From positions 186,001-250,000 of the forward strand of contig CALAJV010000011.1 of the NCBI GenBank assembly GCA_937922805.1: 64,000 nt of DNA. The letters are read 5' to 3'. A program made the position numbers and the translations under genes. The stretch is from an uncultured Acidimicrobiales bacterium (GTDB lineage Bacteria; Actinomycetota; Acidimicrobiia; Acidimicrobiales; SZUA-35). The notes below the pieces were generated by a model that was given only the letters and a program-made list of their open reading frames with translations, had not been told where the DNA came from and did no database searches. Positions 16,998 through 25,959 of the stretch are shown here, in pieces. Each line of letters begins with the position of its first letter. The stretch's first letter is position 1.

Positions 16998-17867
16998 TCA
17001 AAGATAAGCGGGACAATTGTCAATCAGTCGAGTTTTACCAAGGTAAACAGCAACTAAGAGATGGGATGAGGGTCCAACTTCGTTCGGGGTGACTAACGTC
17101 TGGTTGTCGACCACAGCGGCATAGTCGAGCTTGGCCAGCGGTTCAGTCTTGATCATTTCGGCTATAGCATCCACCACGCCGCCTGGTGAAAGCGAGCCGG
17201 ACTGGATTGCCGCTTGGCCAGCGTCGAGGGAGCGGCGCACGATCGTAGCGGCCTGTCGTTCGGCCGGAGACAGATAGCTATTCCGGCTCGACATTGCTAG
17301 CCCATCAGCTTCTCGGACGATGGGACAGCCGACAACTTCAACTGGGATAGAAAGATCCTGGACCATGGTTCGGATGATTGCGAGCTGTTGGAAATCCTTC
17401 TCCCCGAAGTAGGCCCGGCACGGGCCGATAATGTTAAACAACTTGCTCACTACGGTAGCCATCCCAGAAAAGTGGGTTGGTCGTGACTCTCCGTCCCACC
17501 GGTCGGCCAAATCGCGAATTTGGATTGAGGTCAAGACCCCGTCGTCGTGGCTTGAACTTTTGGGATACATCTCGGCAACTGACGGAACGAAGAGATAGTC
17601 AACCGAATGCTCAGCCGCCAGAGCAGAATCACGGTCGATGTCCGATGGGTAGGACGACAGGTCTTCGCCAGCGGCGAATTGAAGCGGGTTGACGAAGATG
17701 CTGGCCACCACTACATCGGTTTCGGCCCGGGCAGCCGCCATCAGCGACCCATGTCCGGCATGCAGGTAACCCATGGTCGGCGTGAACCCTATTGTTTCAT
17801 CGTTCCGCCGGTGATTGTCGAGGAGGCTGCGAATTGCTTCTATCTCGTTTACCTGGGAAGGAACCAT
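16998..17867 (-). CDS. panC: Pantothenate synthetase
   Basis: 289 residues from the ATG at 17867. The ATP-binding motif TMGYLHAGHGSLM, the FVNPLQF segment, FGEKDFQQL and the KMSKS-like region MSSRNSYL are all present. It joins pantoate and beta-alanine with ATP. The frame is open to 17978, but that would cover the upstream gene and adds unrelated residues. The chosen ATG lies 10 bases after the stop of the DUF2520 gene and has no clear Shine-Dalgarno sequence, so translation is probably coupled. Confidence 0.95.
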   Translation of the reverse strand: MVPSQVNEIEAIRSLLDNHRRNDETIGFTPTMGYLHAGHGSLMAAARAETDVVVASIFVNPLQFAAGEDLSSYPSDIDRDSALAAEHSVDYLFVPSVAEMYPKSSSHDDGVLTSIQIRDLADRWDGESRPTHFSGMATVVSKLFNIIGPCRAYFGEKDFQQLAIIRTMVQDLSIPVEVVGCPIVREADGLAMSSRNSYLSPAERQAATIVRRSLDAGQAAIQSGSLSPGGVVDAIAEMIKTEPLAKLDYAAVVDNQTLVTPNEVGPSSHLLVAVYLGKTRLIDNCPAYL

Positions 17868-17877
17868 TCTAGGGAGG

Positions 17878-18597
17878 CTATGGGTAAGGCTCTCGCCCTG
17901 CCAACCTTGCTGCCTCTCGGGCCAGCGACATGTAGAGCTGGTGCTCGCTCTCGGGTAGAACTGAAAGGTGGGCGTCAATTGTTGATGTATCGCCGCGAGC
18001 TGCTGGTCCGGTTAGCGCCGCTACGGCGCCAATATCGCGAATGTTGTCAAGCGTGGTCGCCATTAGATTCCAGAGCGGCTCAACTGGAATCTCTAGTGCT
18101 GTTGCTACCCGCTCTACTTGGGCGCATAACGCAACCAGATGGTTAGCGGCAATTGCCGCCGATGCGTGATACAGCACCCTATGTTCATCGTTGATCTCGA
18201 TAGCTCTACCCCCCAGAGCGTTAACTACGTCGAGGGCGACGGGGTGTCCAGCCACGGCGAACGTTCCTCCGTCGAGCAAACGATCGGCGCCTATTGTTGG
18301 GTCTGGCAACGACACCAACGGGTGGACAGAACCTCTGTCCTGATGGGGTAGAAGGGCATCAAGCTTGGTCGCACCGGATACATGCACGATGGCGGCGTCA
18401 GCTGGATTGATCGCTCGGGCCACCAAAGCAATGCTGTGGTCGGGCACCGCTACCAGAACTACGTCGACGCCGACAGCCGCCTCGGAAATGTCATCGGTCG
18501 GTCCGTAGATGTTGGAACAGACCCATCCGGACCGCTGGAGAGCGCTCACGAACGAGAGCCCGGCTCTACCGCCTCCTATGACTCGGAAAAGGGTCAC
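17878..18597 (-). CDS. DUF2520 / Rossmann-like NAD(P) protein
   Basis: 239 residues. The N-terminal Rossmann fold starts FRVIGGGRAGLSFVSALQ. DVVLVAVPDHSI resembles the pyrroline-carboxylate reductase and ketopantoate reductase fold. The second half is a helical DUF2520 domain (VLYHASAAIAANHLVALC). This family commonly sits directly upstream of panC in actinobacteria, as here, so a ketopantoate reductase-like role has been suggested; no panE is visible in the window. Substrate unproven. Confidence 0.8.
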   Translation of the reverse strand: MTLFRVIGGGRAGLSFVSALQRSGWVCSNIYGPTDDISEAAVGVDVVLVAVPDHSIALVARAINPADAAIVHVSGATKLDALLPHQDRGSVHPLVSLPDPTIGADRLLDGGTFAVAGHPVALDVVNALGGRAIEINDEHRVLYHASAAIAANHLVALCAQVERVATALEIPVEPLWNLMATTLDNIRDIGAVAALTGPAARGDTSTIDAHLSVLPESEHQLYMSLAREAARLAGREPYP

Positions 18598-18727
18598 GTC
18601 GCCATCCTAAGCTGGTTAAGAGCAGACGCGTCAGCGCCCAGCCGAACACGATTGTCAGACGGTGTAAGATCTACTAGTTCTGGTATCGCCGAATTTCACG
18701 ACACGTTTGGCGGATGCACTGAGATAG

Positions 18728-19183
18728 TTAGCGGTTTTTGCCTAGCTTCTCTTCAACCCTGGTAACGGTCCGCTCTACGGCATAAAGCTCAGACTCATCC
18801 ATATGGTCAAAGAACCAGTGACGTATATCTCCATGATGGCCAGGCTGAGCCGCAATCATTGATTGATGCCCAAGCTCGGTAAGTATCGCCCACAGGCCTC
18901 GTCGGTCGTCTTCGCACTCTTCTCGAGTAACAAATCCCACTTCGACCAATCGGTCAACGCGGTAGGTAAGACGACTTCGTGAGACCAACACATCCGCAGC
19001 TAGCTCGCTCATTCGTAAACGGCGACCCGAGGCTTCGGACAGTGCAAACAGAATTTCGAAGTCTGTAAGAGTGAGTTGCGATCGCTGTTGCAACTCGTGA
19101 TCGAGGCGTTCCATCAATTGAACACTGGCTGAGAGGTAGGTGCGCCACGCTCGGATCTCGCGCGCTGTCAATTGTTCGGTCAC
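18728..19183 (-). CDS. MarR-family transcriptional regulator
   Basis: 151 residues. A winged helix spans about residues 40-110 with LTDFEILFALSEASGRRLRMSELA and the wing segment DRLVEVGFVTREECEDDRRG, which is typical of MarR. No ligand can be read from the sequence. Neighbouring genes on both sides are unrelated housekeeping genes, so the target is unknown. Confidence 0.9.
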   Translation of the reverse strand: MTEQLTAREIRAWRTYLSASVQLMERLDHELQQRSQLTLTDFEILFALSEASGRRLRMSELAADVLVSRSRLTYRVDRLVEVGFVTREECEDDRRGLWAILTELGHQSMIAAQPGHHGDIRHWFFDHMDESELYAVERTVTRVEEKLGKNR

Positions 19184-19380
19184 AGATCTGATCCTACGAC
19201 AGCAAGCATCGAGGTATTGGGTATTGCTACTAGAATCAACTTAAATTCGAAATCAAGATACGCCATAGAGTCTGTACTTCCTTGATCGTTTGCTGATATA
19301 AGCATTCTCACCAAAACGTGGCCAGTGGAGCCAAATTGACGACGATTGTTGACACAAACCGAGCGATTACTAGTTTCTTC

Positions 19381-20208
19381 CTATTGTTTTTGACACCGTA
19401 GACACCATGTGGTGGTTCGAGCGTCGATTGATTCGGAATACAACTTCTTGTTGCAACGTAGGCAAGGTTCGCCCCCTCGGCCATACGCAGCAAGAATATG
19501 TTGATTATCGCCCGTACCGCCGTCAATGTTGCGGTAATCCCGCAAAGTCGTACCCCCGTTCACGATGCCTTGTTCCAGAACGTGTCGGATAGCTTCGAGC
19601 AGTCGGGCTGCTCGCTCTTTTCCTACGCGGGTTGCCTTCGGGTTGATCTCGGCAATCCAGAGCGCTTCGTCGGCATAGATATTGCCGACACCGGCAATCG
19701 GACGTTGTGAAAGCAACTGGGTTTTGATCGCCCGCCTACTTTTCTTGAGATTGCCCCAGAAAACGGCATTGGTTAGCTCCGGGTCAAAAGGTTCAGGTCC
19801 GGCGTTTCGAAGAGTGGGAATCTGAGAGAAGTCGCCGCGGTCAGTGATTCGGATCCGGCCGAACCGTCGAACATCGGTGAACTCCAATCGTGTCTCATCG
19901 TCGAGTAGCCACCAGGCTCGGAGGTATGGATTATCGAGGCTTTGCTGGCCATCGGAACCGGGCATGGTCGTGTCCACGATTCGCAGAACGCCGGTCATAC
20001 CAAGATGAATGATCAGATCTTGTTCGTTGTCGAGGCCAACTAGCAAGAATTTTCCTCGACGAGAGCAACTGAGAATTGAGTGACCAATGGCAGCTACTGC
20101 AGGAGTGAACTTGTCGGACCAGTGGGAATCGGCTTCGGTGATGGTCCGGCCAACAAGTCTCGGCTCCAGTTGGCGTCGGATCGTTTCGACTTCAGGTAAC
20201 TCGGGCAT
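19381..20208 (-). CDS. mutM: Formamidopyrimidine-DNA glycosylase
   Basis: A 275-residue Fpg/Nei family glycosylase. It begins MPELPEVETI, with the catalytic proline P2 and E3. Later come the helix-two-turn-helix (LSQRPIAGVGNIYADEALW) and a C-terminal four-cysteine zinc finger (CLRCNKKL...CLRCQKQ). It removes oxidised purines such as 8-oxoguanine and nicks the strand. The flavoprotein gene lies 34 bases upstream on the same strand. Confidence 0.94.
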   Translation of the reverse strand: MPELPEVETIRRQLEPRLVGRTITEADSHWSDKFTPAVAAIGHSILSCSRRGKFLLVGLDNEQDLIIHLGMTGVLRIVDTTMPGSDGQQSLDNPYLRAWWLLDDETRLEFTDVRRFGRIRITDRGDFSQIPTLRNAGPEPFDPELTNAVFWGNLKKSRRAIKTQLLSQRPIAGVGNIYADEALWIAEINPKATRVGKERAARLLEAIRHVLEQGIVNGGTTLRDYRNIDGGTGDNQHILAAYGRGGEPCLRCNKKLYSESIDARTTTWCLRCQKQ

Positions 20209-20242
20209 GTGAGGCCTTCTTTTTGGCCCTTGATCGGCTTAG

Positions 20243-21451
20243 TTAGCTATTTCCGATGGCGGCGGCTGCGGCTCGGCCAGCGCCGAGAGCCCCGTTAATC
20301 GACGCATCCTGAAGGTGGTCACCGCAGACCCAAACACCGTCTATCTGCTGAACCCCAACCCGCTGATGGCCGATGGGATGCCGAGGCTGGCTTCGTTCAA
20401 TTTCGTCAACCCGAATGATCTCCCAGCTGGCAGTGACGGGGCCGAACCACTGCTTTAACTTCGCCATCATATCTTCGACTAAATCAGGACGAATCTCAGG
20501 AGCCGACACGACTACCGTTGCCGCTCCGTTCGGAGCGTAATGCGGGCTGACGTTGCTCATTACCGCCAGTGAGTTAATTGGTCCGGTCGCTTCGCCGTTC
20601 AGCACGAGTACTGGATCAGCGATTGGCGCAACTTCGGTCTTGAGCCAGACGCTAGTCACCCCTCGCCAACCTCGATCGGTAACGCTGGTCAGATCGGCGG
20701 CCGCCGCCATGTCTGTTGCTACCAGCACCGCGTCCGCGACAACAGATTCTCCACTCTCGAGGACTAGCTGGTTGGGTTCGACGTTCGCGACCGGGCTGTT
20801 GAGGTGAATAGTGTCGTTAGGGAGGCCATCGGCAAGTTGGGTAGCGATCTCTCCCATGCCTAGCGCTGGTACTACCGCGTCGCCCTTGGCCAACATGCGG
20901 AACACAAATTCCAACACCCGGCTAGATCCCTGCAAATGAGGATCAAGGGTAATACCAGCGAACAACGGCTTCATGAAACTATTAATCATGGTTGAGCTAA
21001 ATCCGGCTGCGGTCAAACGCTCGTGGGCTGTGACTTCGTCTCGAAGCCACAGTTCATGGAGCCCTTTTCTAACCACACTCTGACGGAACCGAAGAATTTT
21101 GGCTTTGTCGGCCACGGTCCCGATCGGCGCTCGCAGAGTATCCAACAGGCTAAACGGATCCCGGAGCGGGTCACCGATTCGATGCCGGCCTGCGCCCATG
21201 AAGATAAGGGCCCCAGGGTCGAAGGCCTTCAAATCGAGCTTGTCGTAGTCGAGTAAGTTCTGGGCTTCGGGGTATGCCGACAAGAGAATTTGGAATCCTC
21301 GGTCGAGTCGATGGCCATCAACCACGTCGGTTCGTACCCGACCGCCTGGACCATCCGATGCCTCGTAAATCGCGACGTTATGACCTTGCTCAACCAGTTC
21401 TCGGCTCGCGGCCAAACCACTAAGACCAGCACCCACTACTGCAATATCCAC
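20243..21451 (-). CDS. FAD-dependent amine oxidase / phytoene desaturase-like oxidoreductase
   Basis: 402 residues. The N-terminus is a dinucleotide-binding fold VVGAGLSGLAASRELVEQGH with the acidic end YEA, then GGRVRTD. The C-terminal FAD-binding segment GVWVCGDHLQDASINGALGAG is present. This is the NAD(P)/FAD-dependent oxidoreductase group related to protoporphyrinogen oxidase and phytoene desaturase. No carotenoid gene is adjacent, so the substrate is unknown. Confidence 0.85.
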   Translation of the reverse strand: MDIAVVGAGLSGLAASRELVEQGHNVAIYEASDGPGGRVRTDVVDGHRLDRGFQILLSAYPEAQNLLDYDKLDLKAFDPGALIFMGAGRHRIGDPLRDPFSLLDTLRAPIGTVADKAKILRFRQSVVRKGLHELWLRDEVTAHERLTAAGFSSTMINSFMKPLFAGITLDPHLQGSSRVLEFVFRMLAKGDAVVPALGMGEIATQLADGLPNDTIHLNSPVANVEPNQLVLESGESVVADAVLVATDMAAAADLTSVTDRGWRGVTSVWLKTEVAPIADPVLVLNGEATGPINSLAVMSNVSPHYAPNGAATVVVSAPEIRPDLVEDMMAKLKQWFGPVTASWEIIRVDEIERSQPRHPIGHQRVGVQQIDGVWVCGDHLQDASINGALGAGRAAAAAIGNS

Positions 21452-21607
21452 TGTTACTGTGTATCACAGTCAGAACAAGAACAGATACCCGAAGGTGGTT
21501 GCTAGCATTACCCACCGTCGGTGGCCTAGGGCTTGTCGAACTGGAATCGCTTAGTCTCCCTGCGTCTGTATTATCCGCGCCCGGCGGCTTTGTAGCAGAA
21601 TGGCTGT

Positions 21608-22687
21608 ATGCCCCCGGACCCAAAGACACTTGGCCACATCGTAACCCCAGCGCTAGTGGTTGATCAGAGCTGCTTTAACCGCAACGTGGTCAAAATGAGC
21701 GAGGCTCGACCGGGGCCTCAACTTCGGCCCCACGTCAAAGCATTCAAATCGACGGCACTGGCGGGAAAGTTGGCAGATGCCGGCCATGAGAGCTTTTGCG
21801 CGGCCACCGTTAGAGAAATCGAAGGTATGGCTTCAGCCGGACTAGACAGCGATTTGCTGCTCGCCAATGAAGTCGTCGACTACCGGCGGTTAGGCAGACT
21901 GGTAGAACGGGGCGCAGCAATTACCGTGGCGGTTGATTCGGATGCCACCGTGTCCGCCGCGGCCGATGGTGGCATCGAGCAGGTCTTGGTCGATGTTGAG
22001 GTGGGCATGCCTCGATGTGGTTGTTCGGTCGAACAGGCCGGTTCGTTAGCAGAGCTGGCCCGAGCAAAAGGGCTATCGGTTCGGGGCGTAATGGGATACG
22101 AGGGACACCTAATGATGGTCCGGGACCCGCAGGAGCGACGCTCCAAGGTTGAACGCTCGATGGAGAAGTTGTTGGCTGCGCATCAGGCGGTGGGTGGCGA
22201 CATTGTTTCGGCTGGTGGAACGGGCACCTATGCCGTCAACACGTGGGCTACCGAAATCCAAGCCGGGTCGTATTGTCTGATGGACACGCACTACGACAAA
22301 CTAGAGCTGCCGTTCGAGCAAGCGCTCTTCGTTCTGGCAACAGTTATCTCCGTCAGTGACAAGGGCTGGTTCGTGCTGGATGCCGGTCTGAAATCGATGG
22401 GAATGGACCACGGTGACCCGTCGTGCCCCGCTGGTGAAGTCATGTTCTGCTCCGACGAACACACAACCGTTACGTGGAGCAACGACGACGATGAGATGTC
22501 TAGGCCGAAACCGAATGTTGGTGATCGGACGGTTTTGATCCCAGCCCATGTTGACCCAACAGTGGCTAAACATCAGGATCTTTGGATCATCGCAGGCGAC
22601 GAGCAGCCGATCGATCGCTGGAGTAGCGATGCGCTTACGGAATCGATGATCGTCGACCGGTGGCCAATTGATCTTCGCCACTGGTAA
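21608..22687 (+). CDS. D-threonine aldolase-like PLP enzyme (alanine racemase fold)
   Basis: 359 residues, fold-type III PLP enzyme. The PLP lysine lies in LRPHVKAFKS. GVMGYEGHLMM and the glycine loop SAGGTGTY bind the cofactor phosphate. The C-terminal domain has PAHVD, an H-x-D metal pair as in D-threonine aldolase, where the related D-serine dehydratases have H-x-C. It should cleave D-threonine or other D-3-hydroxy amino acids to glycine and an aldehyde. The gene stands alone on the plus strand. Confidence 0.82.
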   Translation: MPPDPKTLGHIVTPALVVDQSCFNRNVVKMSEARPGPQLRPHVKAFKSTALAGKLADAGHESFCAATVREIEGMASAGLDSDLLLANEVVDYRRLGRLVERGAAITVAVDSDATVSAAADGGIEQVLVDVEVGMPRCGCSVEQAGSLAELARAKGLSVRGVMGYEGHLMMVRDPQERRSKVERSMEKLLAAHQAVGGDIVSAGGTGTYAVNTWATEIQAGSYCLMDTHYDKLELPFEQALFVLATVISVSDKGWFVLDAGLKSMGMDHGDPSCPAGEVMFCSDEHTTVTWSNDDDEMSRPKPNVGDRTVLIPAHVDPTVAKHQDLWIIAGDEQPIDRWSSDALTESMIVDRWPIDLRHW

Positions 22688-22704
22688 CGATTCTTGGTGG
22701 CGAC

Positions 22705-23586
22705 TTAACGCCCTTTATGCATGCCGTCGTCAGTGAGGGAGAGCTTCGGCCCATACTTCGGGGCCGGACCGGATGATTTGGCCAACCGAATTACCCGCCA
22801 TCGGTGACCAGAGTAGGGAGCGAGCAATTCAAGCATTCGCTCATCAGTACCGCGGGGCTCTTGGGCCAGGGCCCAGGACACCGTATTGGGAATGTGGAAA
22901 TCTCCGACTGGCACAGCATCGGCATCGCCGTAAACAACAGCAGTCACCATTGCCGAAGTCCACGGCCCAATGCCACGTATCCGTTCAAGTCTGGCTTGAA
23001 TTTTGGTTGAATCGGCGTCGTCGAAGGGGATCCGGCGCATCTCACGGGCAACCCGGATCAGTATTTCGGCTCGTTTGCGTTCGACACCGAATCGATGAAA
23101 GTCGTGATACGCCATCTGGCCGACGTCTTCCGGGCTTGGCAGAATCCAACCTTGTCTTGGTCCTGGAGCCGGTTCGCCGAATTTGCGGGCTAGTAGCCGC
23201 CTGGCCTTGACCGCGTTGGCCACTTGAACCTTTTGCCCGAACACGCCACCAACTATGGCGTCCCAAGGTCGATCGGTTCTGGCTAGCCTAAATGGCCGTT
23301 TTCGCCACTGCTCAAGTACGAAGCCTGATGGCTCAAATCCGGTCAGATCATCATGCTGGCCTAGCAAACCCGGAACTTGATGAAGCAGCCAATCGCTTCC
23401 TGCTCCCCAGGCCTCAGCTTCGATTTGGACGTCGCTGACTCGTTGGATGTTGAGCGTTCCGGGCCCGTCGGGGGTTCGAGTGCTCCACCAAGTCTCGGTT
23501 GGTCCAACCATCACCGGATTTTTGGCCCCCCGGATAGTGTCGACCAGATTTAGATCGGGGGCGATAGTGAATGAGCGCCGAGCCAC
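22705..23586 (-). CDS. AlkA-like HhH-GPD DNA glycosylase
   Basis: 293 residues. The helix-hairpin-helix is RIRGIGPWTSAMVTAVVYG, followed by the catalytic aspartate region PVGDFHIPN. An AlkA-like N-terminal region precedes it (FEPSGFVLEQW and DRPWDAIVGGVFGQKV). It is predicted to remove alkylated purines. This is a second AlkA-type enzyme in the window, distinct from the Ada fusion. It lies 9 bases downstream of a UvrD-type helicase gene, so it is probably in one transcript with it. Confidence 0.88.
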   Translation of the reverse strand: MARRSFTIAPDLNLVDTIRGAKNPVMVGPTETWWSTRTPDGPGTLNIQRVSDVQIEAEAWGAGSDWLLHQVPGLLGQHDDLTGFEPSGFVLEQWRKRPFRLARTDRPWDAIVGGVFGQKVQVANAVKARRLLARKFGEPAPGPRQGWILPSPEDVGQMAYHDFHRFGVERKRAEILIRVAREMRRIPFDDADSTKIQARLERIRGIGPWTSAMVTAVVYGDADAVPVGDFHIPNTVSWALAQEPRGTDERMLELLAPYSGHRWRVIRLAKSSGPAPKYGPKLSLTDDGMHKGR

Positions 23587-23595
23587 TGACTCACT

Positions 23596-25896
23596 CTAAC
23601 CTTCCCACAACGAGGACAGTAACGAATCAACGTCTTGTTCCACTCCCACCGTCTTCAGGTCGGACTTTGTCTGCTCGGGAGATTGGTCGATGGCGACTAC
23701 TTCGTCGAAGTCCGATCGGATCGGTTCCAAAAATCGACTTAGGGGAGCTAACAGGTGTCGATCGTCCTTAGCGAATCGGTTGACGTGAAATCGGAGCGGA
23801 TAGCTAACCGTAAGCTCGGATTTCGCTCGGGTTACCGCGACATAGAGAAGTCGTAGCTCTTCGGCTAGTCCATCGGCAGATCCGAGGGCCATGTCGGAAG
23901 GTATGTTGCCGTCGGCAGCATGAAGCAAATAGACGGAGTGCCACTCGCAACCTTTGGCCGAATGGATCGTGCTCAGGGTGAGCCAGTCGTCATCGAGGTG
24001 AGGGGCTCCAGCGAGATCACCGGTTCGGGCCGGCGGGTCAAGGGTCAACTCAGTAAGGAACCTGCTCCGAGATGAGTAGCCCTTTGCCGTTGCTGATAGT
24101 TGTTCAATATCGGCTAGACGGGCAGCAGCGTTTTCATACTGGCTGGGAAAGACCGCTTCGCATACTTTCTTTAACCGGTCGATTTGTTCGGCCACGGTGG
24201 CACTGGCAGCAACGGCAGATCCAGGTTGGCTTTCAGCTTCGTCGCTGGTTGACCGGTTGTTGGAACAGCACCAACCCAGCGCCGATCGGAGTTCATCGGC
24301 TTGAGTCGACCCTACGCCGGGCACTCGCCCAATGCCGTCGATGAATCGCTGAAGGGAGTTGGCATTCGATTTACCAACTCGCAATTCGCCAACTAGTCGG
24401 CGAACAGTCGCCGGACCAACTCCGTCGAGAGTGGCTAGCACCCGGCGCCAGGCCAGCTCATCGTCGGGGTTCTCCAAGATCCGGAGCATGGCGAGTAGGT
24501 CTTTGATATGAGCGGCTTCGAGGTATTTGAGTCCGCCGTACTTTACAAATGGAATATTTCGACGAGCTAGTTCCAACTCAAGCCCATCGGAATGATGACC
24601 GGCTCGGAACAAGACTGCTTGGTCACGAAGCAGAACGCCTCGTTCACGGGCATCCAAAATTCGATCAGAGACTGATTGCGATTGTTCTCCCTCATCGGCA
24701 CAGCAAAGCAAGGACGGCGCTTGGCCTGAGTTTCTCGTCGACCACAGTTGCTTGTTGTACATGTTTGAGGGACCAAACGAATCCCGAGGTGGTGAAGGTT
24801 TGCCAGTTGTAGTCGCCGGGCTGAATAGGTCATGCTGGTTGGTCTGAGCGTTTTGAGCGGTGGCGGTTGGCCGTATTTTCGACTCTTGTATCTTTGGGGC
24901 CTGGGCCAGCACTCCGTTGGCAACGGTCAGGATTGGCATCGTCGACCGATAGTTCTGCTCCAAGGTCACAACTTCAGCGGTTGGAAACGTCGAGGTGAAT
25001 TCCCACATGTTGGCGACAGTGGCAGCTCGAAAGCCATAGATTGCCTGAGCATCATCGCCAACAGCGCAAAGTTCGGTAGTCGGTCCACACATGCGTTGGA
25101 CTATTTCGGCTTGGATCCGATTCGTGTCTTGATATTCGTCGACAAGAATGTGATCGAACAGGCAACGCAGTGCTTCTCCTATTGGACTGTCGGTCAGGCC
25201 TCGCCAAAAAAGTAGGAGGTCGTCGTAATCCAACACATTGTTCTTTCGCTTGGCTTTGGTGTAGGACCTAAACAGAACACGCAGTTCGTCTTGGTTCTGG
25301 GCACACCATGGAAAGTCTTGTTCGAGAACTTGGCCAAGTTTAGATTGGGTATTGACCATTCGGGAGTAGATCGAAGCGATGGTTTGAGCTTGAGGGAATC
25401 GTTTACCTCGTTCACCAAAGCCTTCGTCGCTTCGGACCAGACCGAAAAGGTCTATCGCGTCACCGTGATCAAGAACGGTGAAGCCGTCGACCAAGCCAGC
25501 CGCTGACCCGTAGTGACGAAGCAGTCGGTTGGCCGCACTATGGAAGGTACCGCCCCAAAGCTGGTTGCTAGCCCGATCATCGAAGCTGCCATCGACCCGA
25601 CGCAGCATTTCCGCGGCGGCTCGACGGGTAAAGGTCAGAAGAAGAATTCGGGCCGGATCAACACCAGACTCAAGCAGGTTCACAACCCGGGCGACGAGGG
25701 TTTTGGTCTTACCAGTACCTGCTCCTGCGACAATTAGCAGCGGCGCCCCTCGATGAACAACAGCTGCCCGTTGCTGGTTGTTGAGTTCGGGGTTCTGTGG
25801 GTTTTTCGAGTCGCCGCTGTGGGGGAGGCGGACGTCGGTTAAGGCGTTGAGTTGCTCCGGGCCGTGGGCGCGTTCGAGCGGCGGTTCTTCTGGCAT
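23596..25896 (-). CDS. UvrD/Rep/PcrA-type superfamily 1A DNA helicase
   Basis: 766 residues. Motifs in order: Q-motif NNQQRAAV, Walker A AGAGTGKT, motif Ia LLLTFTRRAAAEML, Walker B DEYQDTN, motif III GDDAQAIYGFR, motif IV EQNYRST, and motifs V-VI near LSTIHSAKGCEW and LRLLYVAVTRAKSEL. It should unwind DNA 3' to 5' using ATP, probably in repair. Residues 340-400 form an insert of low complexity. The C-terminal 50 residues are not conserved. Whether it matches UvrD1, UvrD2 or another branch cannot be settled by eye; no HRDC domain is evident. Confidence 0.9.
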   Translation of the reverse strand: MPEEPPLERAHGPEQLNALTDVRLPHSGDSKNPQNPELNNQQRAAVVHRGAPLLIVAGAGTGKTKTLVARVVNLLESGVDPARILLLTFTRRAAAEMLRRVDGSFDDRASNQLWGGTFHSAANRLLRHYGSAAGLVDGFTVLDHGDAIDLFGLVRSDEGFGERGKRFPQAQTIASIYSRMVNTQSKLGQVLEQDFPWCAQNQDELRVLFRSYTKAKRKNNVLDYDDLLLFWRGLTDSPIGEALRCLFDHILVDEYQDTNRIQAEIVQRMCGPTTELCAVGDDAQAIYGFRAATVANMWEFTSTFPTAEVVTLEQNYRSTMPILTVANGVLAQAPKIQESKIRPTATAQNAQTNQHDLFSPATTTGKPSPPRDSFGPSNMYNKQLWSTRNSGQAPSLLCCADEGEQSQSVSDRILDARERGVLLRDQAVLFRAGHHSDGLELELARRNIPFVKYGGLKYLEAAHIKDLLAMLRILENPDDELAWRRVLATLDGVGPATVRRLVGELRVGKSNANSLQRFIDGIGRVPGVGSTQADELRSALGWCCSNNRSTSDEAESQPGSAVAASATVAEQIDRLKKVCEAVFPSQYENAAARLADIEQLSATAKGYSSRSRFLTELTLDPPARTGDLAGAPHLDDDWLTLSTIHSAKGCEWHSVYLLHAADGNIPSDMALGSADGLAEELRLLYVAVTRAKSELTVSYPLRFHVNRFAKDDRHLLAPLSRFLEPIRSDFDEVVAIDQSPEQTKSDLKTVGVEQDVDSLLSSLWEG

Positions 25897-25959
25897 CTAC
25901 CAAATGTACTGAGCTGCAGTGACAGCAAAGGTTGCGGTCTGCGAGAACGACCTAGCCTG

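Noticed and set aside
18598..18727. Possible small gene between the DUF2520 gene and marR
   Set aside because: Short frames here are shadows or lack a start with ribosome site; treated as plain intergenic sequence.
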